A stretch of DNA of 64,000 nucleotides from Micromonospora pallida (GCF_900090325.1 NZ_FMHW01000002.1:1798001-1862000); one strand, 5' to 3'; shown: positions 34,595 through 44,457, counted from the first letter of the stretch. Notes: generated by a model from the letters alone, not told the origin. Numbers and translations: made by a program.

Positions 34595-36342
34595 GTGCGC
34601 GACGTGGAATCCTGGTTGTCCGCCGGGGCCGATCCGGTCGAATTCCCCTACCCTCTGGTTACCGCCGAATATTTGCGGGTCGGTAAACACTTCGTCGACC
34701 GGGACGTCCTGCTCGGCCTCGACCGGGCCCGAGCGGCCCTACCCGCCGGCCCGCGTCCGGGCCTGACCCTGTTACGCCGCTTCCTCGACTGCGCGCTCGA
34801 CAAGTGGGACGGCCGGTACGACTATCACTCGTACCTCGCCCTCCCCGTGCTGTCGACGGCGCTGGAGGGGATCGGCGAGATCACGCCGGGCCGGGCCCGG
34901 CGCCACCGCGACCGGCGGTACCTGCACCTCCTCACCGACCTGCTGCGCTTCGAACTCGACGTCGAGGCAGGCCGTACCGACCTGCTGCCCGGGCAGCGCC
35001 CCGACCGCGACCGGCTGACGAAGCGGCTGCGGCTGGCCGTCCGCGCGGCCCAGCCCGTCCTGGCCCGGCTCAGTCCGCTCACCACCATTACGGCGACCGA
35101 CCCGGTCGCCGCCGCCGCCGAGGTCTGCGCCGCCGTCGACGCCACCACCGCCGAACGGCGCGACCTGCGGCTGAGCATGCTGCCGGTGTACGTGGTGCAC
35201 GACGAGTACCTCTTCCTCCGGGTGCTCCAGTCGTACGAGACCACCTTCGCCCTGCTGGTCGTGTTGCTGCGGGCCGCGCGGGACGCGCTCCTGCGGGGGC
35301 CGCCGCGCCCGCCGCCGAGCACCTCGCCACCGCGACCGGGACGCTGGCCGGCTCGGGGCTGTTGTTCTCCCTGCTGGCCACCATGCAGCCCGAGTCGTTC
35401 CGCACCTTCCGGGCGTACACGGAGGGGGCCAGCGCCATCCAGTCGCACAGCTACAAACTGGTGGAGTCGCTCTGCCGGACACCGGACCGGGAACGGCTGG
35501 ACAGCGCGGCCTACCACTCTGCGCCCGAGGTGCGGCAGCGGGTCCTGGCCGGGCAGTTGACGCTCGACCAGGCGTACCGGATCGCGGTGGAGCGGGGCAC
35601 GCTCGACCCGGCCCCGCGCGCGCTGGTCGCCGACCGGATGCGCGACTTCGCCGAGGCGCTGCTCACCTGGCGGCGCACGCACCACCGGCTGGCGGTGCGG
35701 ATGCTCGGTGAGCGTTCGGGCACCGGCTACACCGAGGGGACGCCCTATCTCGCGGCGGTCCGCTCGGTGCCGGTGTTCCGCACCGTGGACATGGCGCCGG
35801 CCGGCGCCGAGGTCACCGGGCCGGCCGGCACGGCGGTCACCTCGCCGGCCGGCACGGCGGTCACCTCGCCGGTCCGCGCGACCTTCGCGTCACCGGCCGG
35901 CGCGACGTCTGGGTCACCGGTCGGCGAACCGTTCGGCGAAGGCCACCAGGTCACGGCGTTCGATGGCGGCGGCCATCAGGTCGGGAAAGGCGTCCGGCGT
36001 GCAGGCGAAGGCCGGCACCCCGAGCGCGGCCAGCGCGGCGGCGTTCTGCCGGTCGTAGGCCGGGGCACCCTCGTCGGAGAGCGCCAGCAGCACGACTACC
36101 TGGACTCCGGCGGCGGTCATCTCCGCCACCCGGCGCAGCATCTGCTCCCGCACCCCGCCCTCATAGAGGTCGCTGATCAGGACGAAGATGCTGTCCCGGG
36201 GACGCGTGATCAACTGTTGGCTGTAGCCGATCGCCCGGTTGATGTCGGTGCCCCCGCCCAGTTGCGTGCCGAACAGCACCTCCACCGGGTCGCTGAGCTG
36301 GTCGGTGAGGTCCACGACCGCGGTGTCGAAGACCACCAGTGA
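34595..36342 (+). pseudogene. Tryptophan 2,3-dioxygenase-family gene with one-base frameshift
   Basis: Two overlapping frames make one TDO-superfamily protein. The first part (to ~35296) has DKWDGRYDYHSYL and HDEYLFLRVLQSYETTF, like the HDELLFIV region of TDO. The second part starts AAEHLATATGTLAGSGLLFSLLATM and includes QSHSYKLVE and WRRTHHRLAVRMLGERSGTGY with the heme-ligand His. Adding one G to the five-G run at 35295-35299 restores LLRGAAAPAAEHL and a continuous reading. So a one-base deletion, or a sequencing error in the run, broke it. GTG 34595 has GAGGTGA upstream. Beyond ~35790 the second frame is repeat-derived (AGTAVTSP units) and then runs antisense to the VWA gene with no own stop until 36342. 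Possible substrates are tryptophan or another indole. Confidence 0.75.
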
Positions 36343-37131
36343 GGTACGCAGCGAGCGCATCGAGGCCAGCACCGCGGCGAACACCCCCGAGTAGACCACC
36401 GAGGCGGCCATCGACCCGGACTGGTCGACGCAGAGCACCACGTCCCGCTGCACCGCCGTGGTACGCCGTCCGTACCCCACCAGTCGCTCGGGAATCACCG
36501 TGCGGTGCTCCTGCTGGTAGTGCTTGAGGTTGGCGCGGATCGTCCGGTCCCAGTCGATGTCGGCGTGCCGGGGGCGGTTGATCCGGGTGGCCCGGTTCAG
36601 CGCCCCCGTCACCGCCGCCTTGGTCCGCTGCGCGATCCGCCGCTCCAACTCCTCGACCACCCGGCGGACCACCTGCCGGGCGGCCTCCCTGGTCTGGTCC
36701 GGCATGACCCGGTTCAGTGAGAGCAGCGTGCCGACCAGGTGCACGTCCGGCTCGACCGCGGCGAGCATCTCCGGTTCCAGCAGCAGTCGGGTGAGGTTGA
36801 GCCGCTCGATCGCGTCGGCCTGCATGACCTGCACCACGGTCGACGGAAAGTACTGGCGGATATCCCCGAGCCAGCGCGCCACCCGGGGCGCCGAGCCGCC
36901 GAGCCCGGCCTGACGCCGGGACGAACTGCCGTCACCCTCGCCGTCGCGGTCGTAGAGAGCGGCCAACGCCCCGTCCATCGTGGCGTCGCCGCCGGAGAGG
37001 CGGCCACAGGCGCCGTCGGCGGCCCCGCCGAGCACCATCCGCCAGCGACGCAGCCGCTCCCGGTCCGCGTCCCCGTCGGCCTGAGGGGACGTCGCGTCGC
37101 CCTCCGGCAGGGCGTCGGTCGAGGTGGTCAT
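35914..37131 (-). CDS. VWA-domain protein of a MoxR/SWIM/DUF5682 operon
   Basis: A 405-residue protein with a helical N-terminal part and a von Willebrand A domain from about residue 225. The metal-binding MIDAS motif is DQSGSMAAS, with the later Thr in GGGTDIN and the Asp in ISDLYEGG. VWA proteins pair with MoxR ATPases to remodel or insert metals into client proteins. ATG overlaps the stop of the DUF5682 gene (ATGA). Last gene of the four-gene operon; its 3' end overlaps the frame of the convergent TDO-like gene. Confidence 0.9.
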   Translation of the reverse strand: MTTSTDALPEGDATSPQADGDADRERLRRWRMVLGGAADGACGRLSGGDATMDGALAALYDRDGEGDGSSSRRQAGLGGSAPRVARWLGDIRQYFPSTVVQVMQADAIERLNLTRLLLEPEMLAAVEPDVHLVGTLLSLNRVMPDQTREAARQVVRRVVEELERRIAQRTKAAVTGALNRATRINRPRHADIDWDRTIRANLKHYQQEHRTVIPERLVGYGRRTTAVQRDVVLCVDQSGSMAASVVYSGVFAAVLASMRSLRTSLVVFDTAVVDLTDQLSDPVEVLFGTQLGGGTDINRAIGYSQQLITRPRDSIFVLISDLYEGGVREQMLRRVAEMTAAGVQVVVLLALSDEGAPAYDRQNAAALAALGVPAFACTPDAFPDLMAAAIERRDLVAFAERFADR

Positions 37132-39488
37132 CGGATCTCCCGTCCGAGCAGGATGCCGAGCGTGGGCAGGACCGCCGCCGCCCGGTCGTGGTCGAGGTCG
37201 GCCGTCGGCCGTCGGTCCACTGCGGCACCTCGGTGCGCGACCCGGTCGCCGATGGCCCGGCGCTCGCCGGCGGCGAAGCTGCCGAAGGTCCGCCGCAGCA
37301 GGGGCAGGACCTCGGTGAACGAGTCGGCGGGAACGGCGGCCAGCCACTCGTCCACCAGCGACAGCAGCGCGTCGTCGTGCACCAGCAGCAGCCCGCCGCC
37401 ACCGAGGAAACCCTCCACCCAGGCGGCTCCGTCGGCCGGGGCCACCCCGGCGGTCAACGGCAGGCCCATCCGACGGCGCACCTCGGCACGTTCCAGCCGG
37501 CCCGCGTCGTGCAGCAGCCGGACCAGCCGGCCGGCGAGCAGGCCGTGCAGGTCGTCCCGGTCGGCGACCGACGCGAGGGTGTCCAGCCAGCGTTCCCGCG
37601 GGTCGTCGTCGAGCAGGTTCACTGCGGCGTGCACCGCGTCCAGGTGCCCCCGCAGCTCCCGGGCCGCCTCCTCGGCCAGGGCGCTAACCGCGGCGGGCAG
37701 GCCGGCGCGGACCCGGGCCAGCAGCCCGGTGGTCACCGAGGACAACCCGCCCAGCTCGCTGCGGCGGACGTCGCCGTAGCGCAACGTGCGGACCAGCGGT
37801 GGGATCGCCGCCATCAGGTGCGCCACGTCGGCGTCCAGGGCCGCCCGGGTGTCCAGCGCCCGCAGCACCGGGGGATAGGCGTCGGTGAGGTCGGCCAGCA
37901 GGCAGACCTCCACCAGGGCGGTGACCTCGGCGAGGCTGTCGGCCTCGCGGGCGGCGGTGGCCACCGCAGCGGTGGCGGCGGACACCACGGTGGTGCCGTG
38001 GGCACTCGCCTCGACCAGCCGTACCGCGAACTCCGGCTGCCAGCGCAGCCGCCACTGCTCCCGGAAGGTGCCGGTGCTCCGCTGCCGCTGGTCCAACTCG
38101 CCCCACGGCACGCCCAACATCCGTAGCCGGTGCAGCAGCCGACTGCGGGCAAGGTCGTTGTCGCGGCGCAGGTCGAGGTCCAACGGGCGTTCCAGGGCCT
38201 CCGGCTTGAGCCGCAGGGTCCGCTGCTGCGCGGCGAGGTCGCGGGCCAGCGGCACCGCCGGCATGTCGTCCGGTACGCCGCCGAGCCGCTCGCCCACCAC
38301 CAGCCGCCGGCCGATCAGCTCCAGGCGCAGCGGGTCACCCTCGCAGAGCACCGCCGCGCTGGCGTCGGTCAGTTCGGTCAGCCCGGCCAGCGGTCGGCCG
38401 CGCAGCGTGGCCAGCGTCTCGGCCAGCCGGGCCGCCTCGATGACGTGCGCCGAGGAAGCGGGCACCCCCTCCTCCCGGAGCACCCCGGCGGCGGCGACCA
38501 GCCACCGGACGACCACCTCGTTCTCCGAGGTGAACAGGTGGTGGTACCAGCCGGGGGAGCGGACCCCCGCCGCGTAGCCCTGCCAGGAGGCCAGCCGACC
38601 GTACGTCCAGGGCACCCAGGTGAAGGTGACCTTCGCCTTACGGCGGCCCTTGAGCAGGGCGTTGTCGGCGCTGGCCGGCACCTTCCGGGCCAGCGCCGGC
38701 ACGTGCCAGGCGCCGCAGACCACGGCGATGTTGTCGTGGCTGCGCCGCACCTGCCGCAGGACGGTGCGCATGTGCGCCTCGCGGAGCAGGTCGTCGGGGT
38801 CCTCCGGCGCACCGTCGCGGATCGCGGTCATCGCCTCGGCGATCGCGGTGAACGCCGGAGCGCCCCGGTGCTCGACCACGTCCTCCCACCAGCGTTCCGG
38901 GTCGTCGTAGCCCGCAGCGGCGGCCAACTCCGCGATCGGGTCGACCGGCCGTCGGGGCGGCGGGTCGTCGGTGCCCGCCTCTGCCTCCGGTCCGGCCTCC
39001 GCCCCCGGGGCGCTGCCCGGCTCCGGGCCGCCTATCGGATCGGGTCCGCCGCTCGGCCCGGGTCCGCCGCTCGGTTCCGGCCTGCCGTTCGTGTTAGGGC
39101 CGTCGTTCAATTCCGGTCTGTCACCCGGTTCCGGGTCGTCACTCGGTTCCGCTCCGGCGTCCGGCTGCGGCTCGGCGAGGCGGTACGCGTACGGCAGGTC
39201 GAAGAAGCGCACCGGCACCCCGTGCTCGACCGCCCACCGGATCGCCTGCCACTCCGGCGAGAAGACAGCGAACGGCCAGAACCCGGCCCGGCGCGGGTCG
39301 TCGGTGGCGTACCCGAGCAGGGCGACCGGCGGCTCCAGCCGCTCGTCGGCCACCCAGCGCAGCAGCTCCTCGGCCTCCGGTGGGCCCTCCACCAGCAGGA
39401 TGTCGGGGCGTTGCTCGGCCAGGGCCGCCACCACCGCCCGGGCGGACCCGGGACCGTGGTGGCGGATGCCGTAGAGCTGCTCAGGCAT
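37128..39488 (-). CDS. DUF5682 family protein
   Basis: A 786-residue protein. The N-terminus YGIRHHGPGSARAVVAALAEQRPDILLVEGPPEAEEL resembles a TraB/ChaN-like fold, and AVVCGAWHVPAL near residue 260 is a second match. Around 110-185 lies a Pro/Gly/Glu-rich, probably disordered insert with GGP-type repeats. The C-terminal half is helical. The role is unknown, but the protein is regularly found with MoxR, VWA and SWIM genes. It overlaps moxR by 8 bp and the VWA gene by 4 bp. Confidence 0.85.
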   Translation of the reverse strand: MPEQLYGIRHHGPGSARAVVAALAEQRPDILLVEGPPEAEELLRWVADERLEPPVALLGYATDDPRRAGFWPFAVFSPEWQAIRWAVEHGVPVRFFDLPYAYRLAEPQPDAGAEPSDDPEPGDRPELNDGPNTNGRPEPSGGPGPSGGPDPIGGPEPGSAPGAEAGPEAEAGTDDPPPRRPVDPIAELAAAAGYDDPERWWEDVVEHRGAPAFTAIAEAMTAIRDGAPEDPDDLLREAHMRTVLRQVRRSHDNIAVVCGAWHVPALARKVPASADNALLKGRRKAKVTFTWVPWTYGRLASWQGYAAGVRSPGWYHHLFTSENEVVVRWLVAAAGVLREEGVPASSAHVIEAARLAETLATLRGRPLAGLTELTDASAAVLCEGDPLRLELIGRRLVVGERLGGVPDDMPAVPLARDLAAQQRTLRLKPEALERPLDLDLRRDNDLARSRLLHRLRMLGVPWGELDQRQRSTGTFREQWRLRWQPEFAVRLVEASAHGTTVVSAATAAVATAAREADSLAEVTALVEVCLLADLTDAYPPVLRALDTRAALDADVAHLMAAIPPLVRTLRYGDVRRSELGGLSSVTTGLLARVRAGLPAAVSALAEEAARELRGHLDAVHAAVNLLDDDPRERWLDTLASVADRDDLHGLLAGRLVRLLHDAGRLERAEVRRRMGLPLTAGVAPADGAAWVEGFLGGGGLLLVHDDALLSLVDEWLAAVPADSFTEVLPLLRRTFGSFAAGERRAIGDRVAHRGAAVDRRPTADLDHDRAAAVLPTLGILLGREIR

Positions 39489-40542
39489 CGCGGGCGGCGC
39501 GGTAGAAGGCCCGCCACTCCTCGCGCTCGCGGACCACCGTCTCCAGGTACTCCCGCCACACCACGGCGTCGGAGACCGGGTCCTTGATCACCGCGCCGAC
39601 GATGCCGGCGGCCACGTCGGCCGGGCGCAGCACCCCGTCGCCGAAGTGCGCGGCCAGGGCCATCCCGTTGGTCAGCACGGAGATCGCCTCGGCCGTGGAG
39701 AGGGTGCCGGTGGGGGACTTCAGCTTGGTGCGGCCGTCCTCGGTCAACCCGGTACGCAGCTCCCGGAAGATCGTCACCACCCGGCGGATCTCCTCCACCG
39801 CCGCCGGCACCTCGGGCAGGTCGAGCGAGCGGCCGAGCTGGGCCACCCGCCGGGTGACGATGTCCACCTCCTCCTCGGCGGAAGCGGGCACCGGAAGCAC
39901 CACCGTGTTGAACCGGCGGCGCAACGCGCTGGACAGCTCGTTGACGCCCCGGTCCCGGTCGTTGGCGGTGGCGATGATGTTGAAACCACGCTGGGCCTGC
40001 ACCTCGGAGGTCAGCTCCGGCACCGGCAGGGTCTTCTCGGACAGGATGGTGATGAGGGTGTCCTGCACGTCGGACGGGACCCGGGTCAGCTCCTCGACCC
40101 GGGCGATCGTGCCGGTCTCCATCGCCCGCATCACCGGGCTCGGCACCAAGGCTGCCGGGGAGGGCCCCTCGGCGAGCAGCCGGGCGTAGTTCCAGCCGTA
40201 CCGGATGGCCTCCTCGGCGGTGCCCGCGGTGCCCTGCACCAGCAACGTCGAGTCACCGCTGATCGCCGCCGCCAGGTGCTCGGAGACCCAGGTCTTCGCG
40301 GTGCCGGGCACCCCGAGCAGCAGCAGCGCGCGGTCGGTGGCCAGGGTCGCCACCGCGATCTCCATCAGCCGACGCGGTCCGACGTACTTCGGGGTGATCT
40401 TGGCGCCGTCGCCGAGCAGGTAGGTCACCACCGCCTGGGGCGAGAGCCGCCAGCCCGGCGGGCGGGGCCGGTCGTCCGTGGCGGACAGCTCGGCCAGTTC
40501 GTCGGCGTACTGCTGCTCGGCGTGCGGACGTAGCGCGGTCAT
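39481..40542 (-). CDS. MoxR-type AAA+ ATPase
   Basis: A 353-residue AAA+ protein: Walker A GVPGTAKTW near residue 78, Walker-B-type acidic stretch IARVEELTR, sensor region FNIIATANDRDRGV and arginine-rich ALRRRFNTV. MoxR ATPases work as chaperones with VWA proteins. The start overlaps the SWIM gene stop (ATGA), so stoichiometry is probably fixed by coupling. Confidence 0.93.
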   Translation of the reverse strand: MTALRPHAEQQYADELAELSATDDRPRPPGWRLSPQAVVTYLLGDGAKITPKYVGPRRLMEIAVATLATDRALLLLGVPGTAKTWVSEHLAAAISGDSTLLVQGTAGTAEEAIRYGWNYARLLAEGPSPAALVPSPVMRAMETGTIARVEELTRVPSDVQDTLITILSEKTLPVPELTSEVQAQRGFNIIATANDRDRGVNELSSALRRRFNTVVLPVPASAEEEVDIVTRRVAQLGRSLDLPEVPAAVEEIRRVVTIFRELRTGLTEDGRTKLKSPTGTLSTAEAISVLTNGMALAAHFGDGVLRPADVAAGIVGAVIKDPVSDAVVWREYLETVVREREEWRAFYRAARDA

Positions 40543-43424
40543 GTGAACTCCTTGTGCATCTCAAAGCGGAAGGCGAGGACGGCGGCCAGTTGCGCGACGG
40601 CCCGTACCCGGGCGGTGTCGGCGCCGTCGCCGGCGAGCTGGTCGGCGAGGCGGTGGAACCGGTCGGCCAGGGCGGGCGTCGCGGCGGTGCCGGTGATCCG
40701 GCACAGTTCGGACAGGTACCAGCTGTTCCGCCCCTGGTCGCGGGCCCAGGCGCCGACGGTGTCGGCCACCGTGGCGGAGAGCTCGGCGGACCAGTCGTGG
40801 GCGAGCATGGCCAGCAGGCGGTTGGCCCGGGCCGCGTCGGTGTGCAGGGCGTCGGTGACCAGACCGCTGAGCCGGTCGGCGGGCAGCACCTCGTAGAGCT
40901 GCCACAGCAGGTCGTCCGGGAGTCGGTCCCGGCCCCGCCGGTTGGCCGGGCTGGCGGCGACCAGCGCGTCCGCCCAGTCGGCGGCCCGGGCCTCGACGGC
41001 GGCCCGGGCCCAGCCCCGGCGCAGCGCCGGACCCCAGTCGTCGGCGACGGCCAGCGCCACCAGCTCGGCCGGTGACCGGCCGAGGGCGACGGTCCAGACG
41101 GCCAGCGGGGTGCCGGCGACCACCTGTTCCAGCAGCCAGGCCCGCGCCCCGATGCCGCGCGGTGCCTGCGGGTCCACCCCGTCCCGGCGCATCGCCGGGT
41201 CGCAGTCCTGTGGTGGGTCGACGGTCAGCGCCTTCTCGCCCGGGTCGAGGCGGACGCACGCCGTCGCCCGCCCGGTCATCCGGCGGCGCAGTCCGGACTC
41301 GGGCAGCTGGCGCAGCAACGCGACGGCGGCCTGCCGGACCTCCTTGCGTCGGTCGTCCAGCACACCCTCGAGGAAGGCGTCGTCGGCAGGGGAGAGCCCG
41401 ACCTCGAGCGCCTGGACGAAGCGGGCCCGGTCGGGGGCGTTCTCCGCCGCGAAGCCGGCCGCCAGGAGCTCGCGGGCGGCGTCCGGGTCGCGCGCCCGCA
41501 ACCGGGTCAGGTACGCCAGCCGTTCGCCGACGGTGCCGGTCTCCCAGTCGTCCCCGCTGCCCGGACCGGTCGCCGGCGCGGTCGAGTCGAGGACCTCGTC
41601 GAAGAGGTATCCCCACTCCGAGTGGAGGCCGGCCAGCCACCGACCGCGTCGACCGGCGAGCCGGCTCACCAGGGGACGCAGCGCCCGGTGGCGCCGCCCG
41701 ACGTCCAGCAGCGCCGGCAGCGTGTCGTAGGGCATGTGCCCGCCGTGCCGGTCGGCCAGGCGCAGCCACTCGGTGAGCAGGTCCTGCTGGATCTGTCCAC
41801 CGCCGGGCGCGCCGCCCTCGGTGAGCAGCATGCGCAGCCGGACCGTCGGGGCGACCGGCAGGGCCGGCGTCGACTCGGCGGGTGCGGCGGGAACCCGGCC
41901 CCGCCCAGCCGACGGGGTGATCCCCGCCCGCCGGTACGCCAGGGCCACCGCGGCCGTCTCCAGCACGCCCGCCGCACCGCTCCCGCCGGTGCCAAGCGAC
42001 CGACCGGCTACCGCGAGGGCACCGTCCCATGGCCGGCGGGCCGTGCCGACCAGCGCGGCCGAGAGCAGCTCGGTGGGGAGTTCCGGAATGCGCGCGTCCG
42101 GACCAGCCGGCACGCCCGACGCGGCGGGCAGGTAGCAGCCGTCCGCCCAGGCGGCCAGGGGCCGCAACCCGGCGGGCCCGAGTTCGGCGGCGAGGTCGAC
42201 CGGCTGACCGCCGGCGCCGGCGAGCAGCCACCACGGTTGGTCGTGTCCGGGGGCCAGCGGCAGCGCGTCCCCGGCCTGGTCGACCAGGTGGCCCTCGCGA
42301 GTGGGCACGACCCCGGCCAGCAGCACCGGCACCGACTCCCGCCACGGGTCGGCGGCGAGTCCGGTCGAGTACGCCGACAGGGCGGCCCGGACGTCGACGG
42401 CGCCGGTCGGGGCGGGCAGTGGCACCGGAGCGCCGTGCCGGTTGGCGACCAGCGCCCGCAGCGGCAGCGCACCCGGATAGAAGCACAGGTCGGCGTCGAC
42501 CTCGGTGCCGGGCACCAGGTCGGCGGGGAACGTCTGGCCGGGCGCGGCGAACGCCAGGACCAGCGCGAACCGCCCGCTCTCCGCCCCGCGCAGCCAGATC
42601 CGACGGGTGGTGACCTTGTCGTCAGCGGAGTCGACCTGTCCGAGGACCTGCCACCGGTCCCGCACCTGCGGGGTGGCCAGCACCTCGTCGGTGGTGACCG
42701 GGTAGCCGACCCGGGACCGGACGGTGGCCGCCAGGTCGGCGGGGAGCGCGTCGAGCCGGTCGTGGGCGGTCACCAGCAGCCGGACCAGGCCCAGTTCGCC
42801 GAGGAGGCGGTCGGACCAGTGCGCGCCGACGCCCGCCGTACGGCCGAGGCGGCGTACCGCGCCGGCCACCGCCGGTGCCTGGGCGTCCACGAGCCGGGCG
42901 GCCATCGCCTCGAAGGGCGCGGCCCCGGACCGCTCGGCCGTGGCGAGCCCCTGGTCCACCTGGTCGTCCAGCCACCGGCGCAGCTCGTCCAGGCCGGCGG
43001 CCACGCGGGTGGCGCGCTCCTTGGCCCGCTTGGCGGCGGCGGCCGGATCCGCCGGACCAGCGGTGTCCCGTGGTGCGGCGGCCCGGGCGGCGCGGGCCTC
43101 GCGCCCGGCCTGCCACTCGCGCACCCAGTCCGGCGCGGCGGCGTCGCCGACCCCGGTCTCGGCCCAGAACAGCAGCAGACCCAGGGCGTGTTTGCAGGGA
43201 AACTTGCGGCTCGGGCAGGAACAGCGGTACGCCGGCCCGGACAGGTCGACGCAGACCTGGTACGGGTTCTTGCCGCTGCCCTTGCACAGCCCCCAGAGGA
43301 CCTCGCCGGTCAGCCCCGACGCCAACCACTTCGCGGCGCCGCTGACGCCACGGGCGGCGCGGGCGGCGGAGGGGTCAGGGGCGACGGCGAGGACCTGTGT
43401 GGTGGACCAACGTTCGACAGGCAC
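40539..43424 (-). CDS. SWIM zinc-finger protein with HEAT-like repeats
   Basis: A 961-residue protein. The SWIM finger is YRCSCPSRKFPCKHALGLLLFWAE near residues 75-95 (CxC...CxH). The rest is mostly helical, with repeat-like segments such as FLEGVLDDRRKEVRQAAVALLRQLPESGLRRR near residue 690 that look like HEAT repeats. First gene of the SWIM, MoxR, DUF5682, VWA operon. The GTG at 43424 (VPVERWSTTQVLAV) is chosen because the upstream extension is not protein-like; no good ribosome site is visible. Confidence 0.87.
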   Translation of the reverse strand: MPVERWSTTQVLAVAPDPSAARAARGVSGAAKWLASGLTGEVLWGLCKGSGKNPYQVCVDLSGPAYRCSCPSRKFPCKHALGLLLFWAETGVGDAAAPDWVREWQAGREARAARAAAPRDTAGPADPAAAAKRAKERATRVAAGLDELRRWLDDQVDQGLATAERSGAAPFEAMAARLVDAQAPAVAGAVRRLGRTAGVGAHWSDRLLGELGLVRLLVTAHDRLDALPADLAATVRSRVGYPVTTDEVLATPQVRDRWQVLGQVDSADDKVTTRRIWLRGAESGRFALVLAFAAPGQTFPADLVPGTEVDADLCFYPGALPLRALVANRHGAPVPLPAPTGAVDVRAALSAYSTGLAADPWRESVPVLLAGVVPTREGHLVDQAGDALPLAPGHDQPWWLLAGAGGQPVDLAAELGPAGLRPLAAWADGCYLPAASGVPAGPDARIPELPTELLSAALVGTARRPWDGALAVAGRSLGTGGSGAAGVLETAAVALAYRRAGITPSAGRGRVPAAPAESTPALPVAPTVRLRMLLTEGGAPGGGQIQQDLLTEWLRLADRHGGHMPYDTLPALLDVGRRHRALRPLVSRLAGRRGRWLAGLHSEWGYLFDEVLDSTAPATGPGSGDDWETGTVGERLAYLTRLRARDPDAARELLAAGFAAENAPDRARFVQALEVGLSPADDAFLEGVLDDRRKEVRQAAVALLRQLPESGLRRRMTGRATACVRLDPGEKALTVDPPQDCDPAMRRDGVDPQAPRGIGARAWLLEQVVAGTPLAVWTVALGRSPAELVALAVADDWGPALRRGWARAAVEARAADWADALVAASPANRRGRDRLPDDLLWQLYEVLPADRLSGLVTDALHTDAARANRLLAMLAHDWSAELSATVADTVGAWARDQGRNSWYLSELCRITGTAATPALADRFHRLADQLAGDGADTARVRAVAQLAAVLAFRFEMHKEFT

Positions 43425-43543
43425 TGGCGCACTGTAGGAGACCGGTACGACAGCGATCCCGCCGGTGTCACGTTCGGTGAACCCCTGTCGATGGATTTGA
43501 TCGACGAGTGTCGAACGATGGGCTGGGGTTGCGCGGGCCGCGC

Positions 43544-43579
43544 CCGCACCCGGTCCGATCAGGGCCGGACCGGGTGCGG
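43544..43579. promoter_or_regulatory. 13-bp perfect inverted repeat between divergent genes
   Basis: CCGCACCCGGTCC (43544-43556) and GGACCGGGTGCGG (43567-43579) flank a 10-base loop. It is upstream of both the SWIM operon and the methyltransferase, so it is not an ordinary terminator; it may be an operator or an insulating hairpin. Confidence 0.55.
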
Positions 43580-43629
43580 GGCATCCTCTAGTCTCCATTG
43601 GATCGGACCCGAGAGCAGGGGAGGCGACC

Positions 43630-44457
43630 ATGTCGCGCAGTGACGCAGAAACGCGGACAGGGGCCGCGCCGTCCGGGGTGGACACGTCCGTGCCCCACTC
43701 CGCCCGGATCTACGACTGGTGGCTCGGCGGCAAGGACAACTTCGCCGTCGACCGGGCCACCGGCGCCGCGATGCTGGAGGCGATCCCGACGCTGCGGATG
43801 ATGGCCGCCGAGAATCGCCGCTTCGTCCACCGGATGGCCCGCTACCTGGTCACCCACGCCGGTATCCGGCAGTTCCTCGACGTCGGCACCGGCATCCCCA
43901 CCCGGCCGAACCTGCACGAGGTCGCCCAGGCGGTCGCCCCGCAGACCCGCGTGGTGTACGTCGACAACGACCCGATTGTGCTGGCCCACGCCCGAGCCCT
44001 GATGATCAGCAACCCGGAGGGGCGCAGCGAGTACATCCACGCGGACCTGCGCGACCCGGACCGGATCCTCGCCGAGGTGTCCCGGGGCGGGACGCTCGAC
44101 CTGACGCAGCCGGTGGCGCTGACCCTGATCGCGATCCTGATGCTGCTCGGCGACGCCGACGACCCGGTGGGTCGGGTGCGCGCCCTGGCCGACGCGTTGC
44201 CCTCCGGCAGTTACCTGGTGATCACCCACCCCACGCCGGACTTCAACCCGGAGGCGGTCGGCGCGGCGGTGGCCGCCGCGACCGGCAACGGGATGACCCT
44301 GGTGCCGCGCACCCGGGCCGAGGTCGGGCGCTTCTTCGACGGGTGGGAGCTGGTCGAGCCGGGCATCGTGCCGGTGCCGGCGTGGCGGCCCGACGGCGAT
44401 CCGCCGGCCGACCCCGAGGCGGTCTACTACTGGGCCGGAGTCGCCCGTAAGCCCTGA
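43630..44457 (+). CDS. DUF574-type SAM-dependent methyltransferase
   Basis: A 275-residue protein of the S-adenosylmethionine methyltransferase family common in actinomycetes (DUF574). Marks are SARIYDWWLGGKDNFAVDR at the N-terminus, FLDVGTGIPTRPNLHEVAQ (motif I), VVYVDNDPIVLAHARAL and YYWAGVARKP at the end. These proteins are numerous in Streptomyces and Micromonospora; the substrate is unknown. GGGGAGG precedes the ATG. Confidence 0.93.
   Translation: MSRSDAETRTGAAPSGVDTSVPHSARIYDWWLGGKDNFAVDRATGAAMLEAIPTLRMMAAENRRFVHRMARYLVTHAGIRQFLDVGTGIPTRPNLHEVAQAVAPQTRVVYVDNDPIVLAHARALMISNPEGRSEYIHADLRDPDRILAEVSRGGTLDLTQPVALTLIAILMLLGDADDPVGRVRALADALPSGSYLVITHPTPDFNPEAVGAAVAAATGNGMTLVPRTRAEVGRFFDGWELVEPGIVPVPAWRPDGDPPADPEAVYYWAGVARKP

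Noticed and set aside
35290..35305. Programmed -1 frameshift in the dioxygenase-family gene
   Set aside because: The codons CTG CGG GGG CCG do not form a good slippery heptamer and no downstream structure stands out; a one-base deletion explains it more simply.
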